DNA of 64,000 bases, taken from positions 13,872-77,871 of the forward strand of contig JBIKXS010000013.1 in assembly GCA_044355655.1 (NCBI GenBank). Direction: 5' to 3'. Below, piece after piece: positions 33,828-42,112 of the stretch. The notes under the pieces are model-generated. The model was not told the DNA's origin. It worked only from the letters and a program-made list of their open reading frames with translations, and did not search any database. The DNA comes from UBA3064 sp023258775. GTDB lineage: Bacteria > Pseudomonadota > Gammaproteobacteria > Burkholderiales > Burkholderiaceae_E. The translations under genes were made by a program, and so were the position numbers. The first letter of the stretch is position 1; each line of letters opens with the position of its first letter.

Positions 33828-35134
33828 GAATCAGCCTGAGGGGTGGTCGCTTAGTCGGTCCGGTAATGCTTGATGGCGACAATGCAAAGCTTCACGATGC
33901 AAGAGCTGATTTACATCTTGCCAATGGAAGGATTCTTGCAATCGGAGAAGAGCCTTTAGGCTTTTCAGCAGATTTGAGCCTTGATCTTTCTCAATACTGT
34001 ATCGCTCCAGGTCTTGTCGATCTGGCTGCCCGACTCCGCGAGCCAGGCTTTGAATACAAGGCAACCCTTGAGTCAGAGATGCAAGCCGCACTTGAAGGCG
34101 GTATCACTTCGCTTTCCTGTCCGCCCGACACCGATCCGCCGCTTGATGAACCCGGTCTCGTTGAGATGCTTAAACACCGTGCCCGGGGCTTGCAAGCCGC
34201 CTCGCTTTATCCGCTTGGCGCGATGACTGTGGGTTTAAAAGGAGAAGTCATCACTGAAATGGCTGAGCTTGCCGAGGCCGGTTGTATTGGCTTTGGCCAC
34301 GCCGGAGCGATGTTTACCGATACCCAGGTTTTATTGCGTGCGATGCAATATGCCAAAAGTTTTGGCTACACAATTTGGATTCAGCCTTGCGATTACTTTT
34401 TATCACGAGGCGGTGTTGCCCATAGCGGTGCAGTAGCTGGTCGTTTGGGACTGTCGGGCGTGCCTGTCATGGCTGAGACGGTGGCCTTGCATACGATTTT
34501 TGAGTTGATGGCCGCAACCGGTGCCCGTGTTCACTTGTGCCGCATGTCGTCTGCAGCAGGCCTTGAACTTTTGAAGCAGGCGCGTAAAGACGGACTCGCA
34601 GTGAGTGCTGATGTCGCGGTTCATCATTTACATTTGATCGATATTGATATTGGATACTTTGATCCCAATATGCGAGTTGACCCTCCTTTTCGTGCCCAAC
34701 GCGATCGCGATGCTTTGCGCGCTGCGCTGCAAAACGGCGTGATCGATGCGATTTGTTCGGATCACACGCCAGTGGACGACGATGAAAAGCAATTGCCTTT
34801 TGCTGAGGCTGCGGCAGGCTCAAGCGGCTTGGAGCTTTTGCTACCGCTCACACTAAAGTGGGCAAGCGAATCACGTGTTGACCTTGCCCACGCCATCGAT
34901 CGACTAACGAGACAACCTGCTGCTGTGCTTGGAATCGAAGCGGGTGTGATTGCGCCGGGCGCTGCTGCTGATTTGTGTGTGTTTGATCCTGAGGATCGCT
35001 GGCTTGTTAATGGATCAAGCCTTCACTCACAGGGTAAGCACACGCCTTATTGGGGAAGAGAGCTTGTAGGGCGGAATCGACTCACGATGGTGGCAGGGCG
35101 TATTGTGCTTAACCATCTCGGCACAAGACAATGA
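33824..35134 (+). CDS. pyrC: dihydroorotase-like PyrC' (probably catalytically inactive ATCase partner)
   Basis: 436 residues with the dihydroorotase amidohydrolase fold. Active enzymes have DLHVHLREPG; here the segment reads DLAARLREPG, with Ala68 and Arg70 in place of the two metal-binding histidines. The later SCPPDTDPPLDEP also departs from the usual MPNT. The late CSDHTPVDDDEK and GSSGLE segments remain. In Pseudomonas such a PyrC' is needed to assemble the ATCase holoenzyme. The ATG overlaps the pyrB stop (ATGA). A true dihydroorotase must lie elsewhere. Confidence 0.9.
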   Translation: MRISLRGGRLVGPVMLDGDNAKLHDARADLHLANGRILAIGEEPLGFSADLSLDLSQYCIAPGLVDLAARLREPGFEYKATLESEMQAALEGGITSLSCPPDTDPPLDEPGLVEMLKHRARGLQAASLYPLGAMTVGLKGEVITEMAELAEAGCIGFGHAGAMFTDTQVLLRAMQYAKSFGYTIWIQPCDYFLSRGGVAHSGAVAGRLGLSGVPVMAETVALHTIFELMAATGARVHLCRMSSAAGLELLKQARKDGLAVSADVAVHHLHLIDIDIGYFDPNMRVDPPFRAQRDRDALRAALQNGVIDAICSDHTPVDDDEKQLPFAEAAAGSSGLELLLPLTLKWASESRVDLAHAIDRLTRQPAAVLGIEAGVIAPGAAADLCVFDPEDRWLVNGSSLHSQGKHTPYWGRELVGRNRLTMVAGRIVLNHLGTRQ

Positions 35135-35192
35135 CATCGGCACAAGAGAATGACATCGGCACAAGACCATGACATCGATCCAAGACGATTTA
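35114..35192 (+). repeat. about four 19-21-bp repeats spanning the pyrC' stop and gmhA start
   Basis: Units 35114-35134, 35135-35153, 35154-35172 and a partial fourth from 35173 follow CATCGGCACAAGACAATGA. Three carry ATGACATCG, so the gmhA initiation region is present as near-copies in different frames. Only the ATG at 35169 opens the long gmhA frame. The pyrC' TGA lies in the first unit. Confidence 0.9.
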
Positions 35193-35744
35193 CGTTCATC
35201 AAGTGAGCTTGCTCTAAGCCTTGCCAGCGATCAATCGCTGCTTCAAGCCATTGAAGCGGTGGTTGAGCTTTGTATCGGATCACTAAAAGCCGGCGGCAAG
35301 ATTCTATTTGCAGGCAATGGCGGCAGTGCAGCCGATGCTCAGCATATGGCTGGCGAATTTGTTTCTCGTTTTAATTACGATCGACCTGGTCTTGCCGCGC
35401 TTGCTTTAACGGTTGATAGCTCAATTCTTACAGCGATTGCCAACGATTATGCTTATGATTACGTGTTTGCAAGGCAGATCGAAGCGCTTGGTCATGAAGG
35501 TGATGTGCTATTTGCCTATTCAACCTCGGGTAATTCGCCAAATATTCTTCGCGCGCTTGACGCTGCCAAAGGTAAAAAGATGACAAGCGTGGGTCTTACC
35601 GGGAATCGTGGCGGGGCGATGAATTCTCGGTGCGATTACTTGCTTGCCATGCCTTCGGCCCATACACCTCGGATTCAAGAAGGACATCTCATGGTTGGTC
35701 ATGCGATATGTGCTGCGGTGGAAGCGCGGATCTTTCCGCGCTAA
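35169..35744 (+). CDS. gmhA: sedoheptulose-7-phosphate isomerase (SIS domain)
   Basis: Converts sedoheptulose 7-phosphate to D-glycero-D-manno-heptose 7-phosphate, the first step to heptose for LPS core or glycans. 191 residues, the family norm. Motifs: FAGNGGSAADAQHMAGEFVSR (split near 49-69), YSTSGNSPNI (about 117-126), VGLTGNRGG and TPRIQEGHLMVGHAICAAVE with the catalytic Glu/His. DiaA is a related SIS protein, but the TPRIQEGHL segment fits GmhA. Start codon at the third ATGACATCG copy. Confidence 0.88.
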   Translation: MTSIQDDLRSSSELALSLASDQSLLQAIEAVVELCIGSLKAGGKILFAGNGGSAADAQHMAGEFVSRFNYDRPGLAALALTVDSSILTAIANDYAYDYVFARQIEALGHEGDVLFAYSTSGNSPNILRALDAAKGKKMTSVGLTGNRGGAMNSRCDYLLAMPSAHTPRIQEGHLMVGHAICAAVEARIFPR

Positions 35745-35862
35745 GAGGTTTTGGAAATCCCGATCCTGCCTTGTACTCCGAACGCCGACGCAGCGATAAG
35801 GGTAAGTCATTCTTGATGTCCAGGCTAAGTACTTGATAGTGATCGAGACGAGCGCACGTTAA

Positions 35863-36615
35863 ATGGCATCGTTATCGATTAATTTGCGTTTGGGTTTTAG
35901 AGCAACTTACTTGCTTGCTACCGTGTTTTGGGGTTTTCTGGCCGTCTTGGTTTTGTATCCTTTAATCAAAAAAGATCAACAGCGTGCGGTGAAAAAAGCA
36001 TGGTCACATCAAATGCTTCAGGCCTGTGGCCTTGACTTCAAAGTCGAAGCCTCGCCCGAGGGTTTTCTTGAACCCCAACCGGGTGAGTTGGTGGTGATGA
36101 ACCATATAAGTTTTATTGATATCCTGGCACTCGATGCCTTACGTCCGGTGCACTTTATTGCCAAGAGCGAGATTCGAGCCTGGCCAGTGATTGGCACCTT
36201 GTGCGAACGAACCGGTACTATTTTTATCGAGCGCGGCAAGCGTCATGCTGTTCATGATGTGCTCAAGACCATGGCAAGCGAATTAAACCAAAACGAGGTG
36301 GTGAGTTTTTTCCCGGAGGGAACCACAGGAGATGGCACTCAACTACTGCCCTTTCATGCCAATTTGTTTGAAGCTGCGGTGCGTGCGGGCGCACCGGTTA
36401 GGCCGGTGGTGATTAGCTATCGTCAGCATGGCTTGCCCACCACAATTCCTGCATTTATCGACGACTTGAGTCTGGTCGACTGCGCCTTGGCTGTGTTCCG
36501 CGCCAAGGGCTTAAGCATTAGCATGCGCGTTCTTGATCGAATTTCAAGTGAGGGGCTTAGTCGCCATGAGCTCGCTGCCCGTGTTCGAGAGGCCATGCAT
36601 CAACAGGCGTTTTAA
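35863..36615 (+). CDS. plsC: 1-acyl-sn-glycerol-3-phosphate acyltransferase family (PlsC-like)
   Basis: A membrane-bound acyltransferase making phosphatidic acid. 250 residues: an N-terminal membrane helix (about 12-35), then the HX4D motif NHISFID (about 79-85), IFIERGKR (about 125-132, block II) and VSFFPEGTTGDG (about 147-158, block III), followed by VRPVVISY. All catalytic blocks are in place. The gene ends inside the convergent apaH 3' end with a 4-bp overlap. Other lysophospholipid acyltransferase roles (for example ornithine lipid OlsA) cannot be excluded. Confidence 0.88.
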   Translation: MASLSINLRLGFRATYLLATVFWGFLAVLVLYPLIKKDQQRAVKKAWSHQMLQACGLDFKVEASPEGFLEPQPGELVVMNHISFIDILALDALRPVHFIAKSEIRAWPVIGTLCERTGTIFIERGKRHAVHDVLKTMASELNQNEVVSFFPEGTTGDGTQLLPFHANLFEAAVRAGAPVRPVVISYRQHGLPTTIPAFIDDLSLVDCALAVFRAKGLSISMRVLDRISSEGLSRHELAARVREAMHQQAF

Positions 36616-37457
36616 GTTTGCCTCTTTGCCTGCCTAGATGGAATTTGTAGTAATTCTCGGCTTTGGAGATTGACTGCACTCAGTGTGCCGCCCCAAACGC
36701 AGCCAGTATCGAGCGCGATCACCTTTGGGCTATTCATTAGGCCAAGTGTGGACCAGTGGCCAAACACCAGTGTTTGCTCACGCGTGCGACGCTCGGGAAG
36801 CGCAAACCAGGGTAAAAAACCCGAGGGCGCATGGCCAGCACTTTCTTTCGTATTAAATTCCATCACACCCGAAACGCTACAAAATCGAAGCCGTGTGAGC
36901 GCATTCACGCTCACACGACGGCGGTCAGCGCCTTTCAAATCGGCGCGCCATTGCGCAGGTTCATTGCCATACATTTGAGCGATAAAGTCTTTCCAGTCGG
37001 CCGACTGCAATCGATACTCAAGCTCAGCCGCATAGGCCAAGGTCATCGCAACATCCCATTGTGGCAACACGCCCGCATGCACCATCAAGATGCCATCTTC
37101 AAAGTGCGCAAGCTGTTGGTGCCGAACCCAATTGACCAAGCGTTTTCGATGAGGTGAGTGCAGCAAGGCATCTAGCGTATCGTCGGCTTTGCTCTTGCGA
37201 ATCCCCGCGGCAACCGCGAGAAAGTTCAAGTCATGGTTACCTAAAACGATGCGACAACGTTCATCGTGCTTCATCAACCACTCGATTGTTTCTAACGATT
37301 TCGGGCCGCGATTGATCAAGTCACCGACAAGCCAAAGCTTTGGTTTTTCGCTAATGCCTTGCTCGGCAGTATGCGTGTCGATGCGGTCAACAAGCTCGAT
37401 GAACTCATCAAAACATCCTTGAATATCGCCAATGGCCCATGCTGAGGTGAGTTGCAT
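36612..37457 (-). CDS. apaH: symmetrical bis(5'-nucleosyl)-tetraphosphatase
   Basis: Hydrolyses Ap4A to two ADP. 281 residues. Metallophosphatase motifs GDIQGCFDEF (10-19), GDLINRGPKS (45-54) and GNHDLNFLAVAAG (73-85) are intact, with a later MVHAGVLPQWD and VFGHWSTLG. Length is the family norm. It faces plsC and is divergent from rmlB with a 63-bp gap. apaH beside an rml cluster is common in Burkholderiales. Confidence 0.95.
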   Translation of the reverse strand: MQLTSAWAIGDIQGCFDEFIELVDRIDTHTAEQGISEKPKLWLVGDLINRGPKSLETIEWLMKHDERCRIVLGNHDLNFLAVAAGIRKSKADDTLDALLHSPHRKRLVNWVRHQQLAHFEDGILMVHAGVLPQWDVAMTLAYAAELEYRLQSADWKDFIAQMYGNEPAQWRADLKGADRRRVSVNALTRLRFCSVSGVMEFNTKESAGHAPSGFLPWFALPERRTREQTLVFGHWSTLGLMNSPKVIALDTGCVWGGTLSAVNLQSRELLQIPSRQAKRQT

Positions 37458-37520
37458 GGCTCAATTGTAGGCTGATCGTTCACGATACACTTTACGTATT
37501 GTGGAGCGTGGACGTAAAAA

Positions 37521-38576
37521 ATGATTCTTGTAACTGGTGGTGCGGGGTTCATTGGCTCGAATTTTGTGCTCGATTGGGTAACTAACCATGATGAGCCCGT
37601 CATGGTATTGGATTGCCTGAGTTACGCTGCCAATCTTGATAATCTTCATACCGTTAGTGGTGAAGGCCGGTTCGATGGCCAAGTGCAATTCCGCCGAATC
37701 GACTTGCGGCATGCCGATGCAGTCCAGGCAACAGTGTTGAGCGCCAAACCCAGGGCAATCGTTCATTTTGCCGCTGAAAGCCATGTCGATCGATCCATTG
37801 ATGCACCAGCAGACTTTATTCAAACCAATGTGGTCGGTACCTTTAACTTGTTGCAGGCTGCCCGCGAACTTCATGCGCGCTATCGCGCCGAACAAGCGTC
37901 AATTGCCGATCGATTTCGCTTTTTACATGTGTCAACCGATGAAGTTTATGGGGCGCTCGATAGCGAGGACGAGGCGTTTACGGAGGATACCGCCTATGCG
38001 CCAAATAGTCCTTATTCGGCAAGCAAAGCGGCAAGCGATCATCTTGTTCGTGCCTGGCATCACACCTATGCATTGCCTACGCTCACGACAAATTGTTCGA
38101 ACAATTACGGCCCTTATCAGTTTCCTGAAAAACTTATACCACTCATGATTACCCATGCAATCGAGGGTAAGGACTTACCAATCTATGGCGATGGTAAAAA
38201 CATTCGCGACTGGCTTTATGTGAAAGACCACTGCCACGCCATAAGGCTTGTGCTGGAGCAAGGTCAGATTGGTGAGGTCTACAACATTGGAGGACTTGCT
38301 GAGAAAAGCAATCTTGAGGTGGTTGGCAGTCTTTGCGAGATCCTGAATCGGCTACATCCGCGCCCCGATGGTGTTTCCTACAGCAGCCAAATCAGTTTTG
38401 TCAGGGATCGGCCTGGGCACGATCGGCGCTACGCCATGGATATTTCAAAAATTAAACGCGAATTTGGCTGGCTGCCCAAAGAAGATTTTCAGAGCGGTTT
38501 GTTGAAAACGGTTCGCTGGTATCTTGATAATCGACAATGGGTTGGGCAGTTACAAGCGCGCAGGGGCTTTGCATGA
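37521..38576 (+). CDS. rmlB: dTDP-glucose 4,6-dehydratase
   Basis: The second step of dTDP-L-rhamnose synthesis. 351 residues of the extended SDR family: TGGAGFIGSNFVLDW (residues 5-19), VHFAAESHVDRSI (about 81-93), HVSTDEVYG (about 134-142) with the catalytic Asp-Glu pair, and YSASKAASDHLVRA (about 165-178) with the Tyr/Lys pair. NCSNNYGPYQFPEKLIPL also fits. First of four overlapping genes rmlB-A-C-D. Its TGA overlaps the ATG of rmlA. Confidence 0.96.
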   Translation: MILVTGGAGFIGSNFVLDWVTNHDEPVMVLDCLSYAANLDNLHTVSGEGRFDGQVQFRRIDLRHADAVQATVLSAKPRAIVHFAAESHVDRSIDAPADFIQTNVVGTFNLLQAARELHARYRAEQASIADRFRFLHVSTDEVYGALDSEDEAFTEDTAYAPNSPYSASKAASDHLVRAWHHTYALPTLTTNCSNNYGPYQFPEKLIPLMITHAIEGKDLPIYGDGKNIRDWLYVKDHCHAIRLVLEQGQIGEVYNIGGLAEKSNLEVVGSLCEILNRLHPRPDGVSYSSQISFVRDRPGHDRRYAMDISKIKREFGWLPKEDFQSGLLKTVRWYLDNRQWVGQLQARRGFA

Positions 38577-39571
38577 AGCCTTCAACGGGTACGAATTTGG
38601 CCGCCTCAACCGCGTCGGCAGCGGTGTCGGCAACATTGGCGGGATCAGCGTTAGCATCAGCATCAGTATTAGTGCCCGCGCAAGACACGACCCGCAGGGG
38701 AATCATTCTTGCGGGCGGCTCGGGAACGCGCCTTTATCCGGTCACGCAGGTCATTTCCAAGCAACTGCTTCCGGTTTATGACAAGCCAATGGTTTTTTAT
38801 CCGCTAAGCACCCTCATGCTTGCAGGTATCCGTGAGGTTTTACTGATTTCCACCCCGCAAGACACACCGCGATTTTCGAAGTTGCTCGGTGATGGGTCAC
38901 GCTGGGGCATGCAAATTGACTATGCGGTGCAGCCTTCTCCAGATGGACTGGCCCAGGCCTTTTTGATTGGCAAACATTGGTTGCGCCAGGGGCCAAGCAG
39001 CTTAATTCTCGGCGACAACATCTTTTTTGGTCATGATCTGCAAAGGGCGGTCCAGCGGGCTAATGGCAAAACCCGAGGTGCGACCGTTTTTGCCTACCAC
39101 GTCAATGACCCACAACGTTACGGTGTGGTGTCTTTTGATGCGAGCGGACGCGCTAAGGCGCTTGAAGAAAAGCCCGTAAAACCCCAGTCGAACTATGCGG
39201 TTACTGGGCTTTATTTTTACGATGAACAGGTTGTCGAAATTGCATCGTCGATTCGACCATCAGCCCGCGGTGAACTCGAGATTACCGATGTGAATCGCCG
39301 ATACCTTGACATGGATGCGTTGGATGTCGAAGTCCTCGGTAGAGGATTTGCCTGGCTTGATACAGGCACCCATGAATCTTTGATGGAAGCCTCAAGCTTT
39401 GTGCAAACCATCGAAAAAAGACAGGGACTTAAGATCGCATGTCCTGAGGAGATTGCCTTTCGTAGCGGCTGGATTGATGTGTCGCATCTAGAAAAGATTG
39501 CTGCGCCAATGATGAAGAACGACTATGGCCAGTACTTGATGCGTTTGATCACTCATCAAAGCCTTCGATGA
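38573..39571 (+). CDS. rmlA: glucose-1-phosphate thymidylyltransferase with an N-terminal extension
   Basis: The first step of dTDP-rhamnose synthesis. The conserved core begins GIILAGGSGTRLYPVTQVISK and includes DKPMVFYPLSTLMLAG, LGDNIFFGHDL and EEKPVKPQSNYAVTGLYFYD. From ATG 38573, which overlaps the rmlB stop and has AGGGG upstream, the protein is 332 residues, about 40 longer than RmlA of 290-300. The extra residues are Ala/Ser/Thr/Val-rich. A GTG at 38672 would give 299 residues but has no ribosome-binding site. The extension may therefore be real and translated. Confidence 0.93.
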   Translation: MKPSTGTNLAASTASAAVSATLAGSALASASVLVPAQDTTRRGIILAGGSGTRLYPVTQVISKQLLPVYDKPMVFYPLSTLMLAGIREVLLISTPQDTPRFSKLLGDGSRWGMQIDYAVQPSPDGLAQAFLIGKHWLRQGPSSLILGDNIFFGHDLQRAVQRANGKTRGATVFAYHVNDPQRYGVVSFDASGRAKALEEKPVKPQSNYAVTGLYFYDEQVVEIASSIRPSARGELEITDVNRRYLDMDALDVEVLGRGFAWLDTGTHESLMEASSFVQTIEKRQGLKIACPEEIAFRSGWIDVSHLEKIAAPMMKNDYGQYLMRLITHQSLR

Positions 39572-40206
39572 CTCAAGATATGCATTGGGAAAAAGGGGCA
39601 AGGATCGAAGGTCTGCATTTGTTCGAGCCCAAGGTATTTGGCGATGCCCGTGGTTTTTTTCTTGAGAGCTGGAATGAGCGTCAATTTGCAAGTTTTACTG
39701 GGCTTGATGTGCATTTTGTGCAGGACAATCACTCAAGATCAGCCCAGGGTGTGCTGAGAGGCTTGCACTACCAGCGTAAGTACCCGCAGGGAAAGCTGAT
39801 CAGGGTGATTGCTGGGTCGATTTGGGATGTGGCCGTTGACTTAAGACCGAATTCAGCGAGTTTTGGCCAATACTTCGCCTGCGAGCTATCGGCAGCCAAT
39901 TTTCGTCAGCTGTGGATTCCGGCAGGTTTTGCCCATGGTTTTCTGGTGCTATCAGAGCTTGCCGAGGTCTTATATAAGACTACGGAATATTGGATGCCTG
40001 AGCACGAAAGAAGCCTGCTTTGGTCTGATCCAGCGCTTGCGATTGACTGGCCGCTGTCGGGCCTTGGCAGCGTTCGCGACGACCTGCGCGCTTTGCAGCC
40101 TGATCAAGAAAAGGCTCAGCGCAGCTTTCCCTTGCTTTCGGCCAAAGACGCTGCGGCAAAGACGCTTGCCCAATTAAGCAAAGACGGTGACTTGCCCGAT
40201 GCTTAG
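39568..40206 (+). CDS. rmlC: dTDP-4-dehydrorhamnose 3,5-epimerase
   Basis: The third enzyme of the rhamnose pathway. 212 residues, cupin fold: GDARGFFLESWNERQF (about 22-37), FVQDNHSRSAQGVLRGLHYQ (split near 50-69) with the catalytic His, IWDVAVDLRPNSASFGQY, and WIPAGFAHGFLVLS, plus the conserved Tyr in YKTTEYW. It is about 25 residues longer at the C-terminus than the shortest homologues. The ATG overlaps the rmlA stop and the end overlaps rmlD by eight bases. Confidence 0.95.
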   Translation: MTQDMHWEKGARIEGLHLFEPKVFGDARGFFLESWNERQFASFTGLDVHFVQDNHSRSAQGVLRGLHYQRKYPQGKLIRVIAGSIWDVAVDLRPNSASFGQYFACELSAANFRQLWIPAGFAHGFLVLSELAEVLYKTTEYWMPEHERSLLWSDPALAIDWPLSGLGSVRDDLRALQPDQEKAQRSFPLLSAKDAAAKTLAQLSKDGDLPDA

Positions 40207-41158
40207 CGCCGGCTCAAAGCGAGTGCTCTTATTTGGCAGCAAAGGTCAACTTGGCCATCAGCTTGGCCTGACCTTGACGAAAGCGAACTGGCAAGTCTGT
40301 GCCTTAAGCCGAAACGAGCTTGATCTCGCCAATCCAGATCGCAAAGCGCTCCTCAGCCAGTTGGATCGGCAGCTCGACATCCATCAACCTGATTGGATTA
40401 TCAATGCTGCCGCCTACACCGCAGTTGACCGTGCTGAGCAAGAGCCTGAAGTCGCGATGCAGGTTAATGCCTGGTTCCCTGGCATCTTGGGGCAGCGCAG
40501 CAAGGGCGCTGGGCTTATTCACTTTTCAACCGATTATGTTTTCGACGGCAAGCTCGATAGGCCCTATAGGGAATCGGATCTGCCGGCACCCGGCAATGTT
40601 TATGGACTGAGCAAGTGGCGTGGCGAACTAGCCTTACTCGAGGCGCAGGCGCAGGCATTGGTGATTCGTTGCTCCTGGGTGGTCGGCCCACAGGGACAAA
40701 ATTTTGCCAAGACGATGTTGCGTCTTGCATGTGAGCGGGAACAGTTGCAGGTGGTTTCTGACCAATGGGGCGTGCCCACGCCCACAACATGGCTGGCCGA
40801 TCAAGTGCTTTCGGTGTTGTTAAACGGTGCATTAGATGTTCATCAACATCGACTAGCCGGTGTTTATCACGTGGTGCCTGAGGGCCAAACGAATTGGTAT
40901 GCTTACGCCAAATACCTTATTGAGCAGGCGCTTTCCTATCCAGATTGGGCTCAGGCGATTCGCGTCAAGCCCGAGGGTGTTGTCGCGATTAGTTCCTCTG
41001 CGTACCCAGTGGTTGCCAAACGACCACAAAATAGCAGGCTGGACTGTGAACGCTGGCGACTGGCAACTGGGCAATCTTCATTGACGGAGTGGCAACTTGC
41101 TCTTGCGCCAGCGCTCAACGTCTTGCTTTCACTCGGGCCGCATGTACTTTCGGCATAA
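40199..41158 (+). CDS. rmlD: dTDP-4-dehydrorhamnose reductase
   Basis: The last enzyme of dTDP-L-rhamnose synthesis. 319 residues from ATG 40199; a GTG at 40187 is possible. Motifs: LLFGSKGQLGHQLG (residues about 9-22), WIINAAAYTAVDRAEQEPE (split near 66-84), HFSTDYVFDGKLDRPYRESD and YGLSKWRGE with the Tyr/Lys pair. The C-terminus YPVVAKRPQNSRLDCERW is diagnostic. It closes the rml operon; 162 bp of non-coding sequence follow. Confidence 0.94.
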   Translation: MLSAGSKRVLLFGSKGQLGHQLGLTLTKANWQVCALSRNELDLANPDRKALLSQLDRQLDIHQPDWIINAAAYTAVDRAEQEPEVAMQVNAWFPGILGQRSKGAGLIHFSTDYVFDGKLDRPYRESDLPAPGNVYGLSKWRGELALLEAQAQALVIRCSWVVGPQGQNFAKTMLRLACEREQLQVVSDQWGVPTPTTWLADQVLSVLLNGALDVHQHRLAGVYHVVPEGQTNWYAYAKYLIEQALSYPDWAQAIRVKPEGVVAISSSAYPVVAKRPQNSRLDCERWRLATGQSSLTEWQLALAPALNVLLSLGPHVLSA

Positions 41159-41265
41159 AACCCGCTGTATTGATGTAGCATCTTCAGAATAAATTAGCCG
41201 CCGCCAAGCCAAGTGTCAACGTTATGCTGTGCTCGCTCCGTGATTCAGCGGGCCGTTACGAGTTT

Positions 41266-41293
41266 TTGTCCGTCCATAAGGAAGCAATACAAT
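41266..41293 (+). promoter_or_regulatory. putative promoter for the polysaccharide export cluster
   Basis: TTGTCC (41266-41271), a 16-bp spacer, then TACAAT (41288-41293), 28 bp upstream of the wzm ATG. The local composition becomes AT-rich here. This would separate transcription of the export genes from rmlBADC. Confidence 0.4.
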
Positions 41294-41320
41294 TATATTT
41301 ATTGAGAGCGATAACTTGAT

Positions 41321-42112
41321 ATGCAGGTAATAACGAGATTGTGGACATATAGGGCCTTTATATTGGGAGCTATCGCTAGTGAATTTCGATCACGTTACCA
41401 GCATTCCCTACTGGGTGGCATATGGACGGTGTTGCATCCATTAGCGCTAATGCTAGTCTACACCCTCGTATTCTCTACGGTCATGCAAGCCCGATTAGGC
41501 TCCAACGATAAACCATTTGCATACAGTGTGTTTCTTTGTGCTGGGCTTTTTTTATGGAATTATTTTTCAGAAATATTCAGTCGAACGTTAAATATATTTA
41601 TAGAGTTTTCAGGAATAATAAAGAAAGTATCATTCCCGATGAGTGCATTGTTCGCCATTGTATTGGGCACTGCTAGTTTAAACTATCTGATCGTATTTTC
41701 GCTATATGTGATATTCGTGAATTTGGCAGGGTTTCCAAATGGTATGCTTTCGCTTTCCTTTTTCTTTATCTTGTCCTCGGTAGTTATACTTGCACTTGGC
41801 TTAGGGTTTGTTTTCGCAGTACTGCATGTTTTTTTTCGCGATATAGGGCACTTCGCTGGCATAGCGTTACAATTTTGGTTTTGGCTCACCCCTATCGTCT
41901 ACCCTTTGGCAACTGTTCCAGAGCGATTTCAGGATGTTGTTCAGTTTAATCCAATGATCAGTTTGGTCGTTCAAATGCAATCACTTTTTTTGGTTGGTCC
42001 GAGCGATCTAGAGCATTGGTCAATGGGTCCGTTGGTACTCGGCTGTTTTTCCGCATTTGTAGGCGTTGTTATTTATAAAACAAAGAAAACTGAGCTTATC
42101 GATGAGCTATGA
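41321..42112 (+). CDS. wzm: polysaccharide ABC transporter permease (Wzm-like)
   Basis: 263 residues, ABC-2 family. FRSRYQHSLLGGIWTVLHPLALMLVYT (split near 22-48) is the classical Wzm/KpsM signature; six membrane helices follow and HVFFRDIGHFAGIALQFWFWLTPIVYP matches the second signature. It exports a lipid-linked O-antigen or similar glycan across the inner membrane with Wzt. The gene is visibly more AT-rich than the rml genes, suggesting a different origin. It overlaps wzt at ATGA. Confidence 0.92.
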   Translation: MQVITRLWTYRAFILGAIASEFRSRYQHSLLGGIWTVLHPLALMLVYTLVFSTVMQARLGSNDKPFAYSVFLCAGLFLWNYFSEIFSRTLNIFIEFSGIIKKVSFPMSALFAIVLGTASLNYLIVFSLYVIFVNLAGFPNGMLSLSFFFILSSVVILALGLGFVFAVLHVFFRDIGHFAGIALQFWFWLTPIVYPLATVPERFQDVVQFNPMISLVVQMQSLFLVGPSDLEHWSMGPLVLGCFSAFVGVVIYKTKKTELIDEL

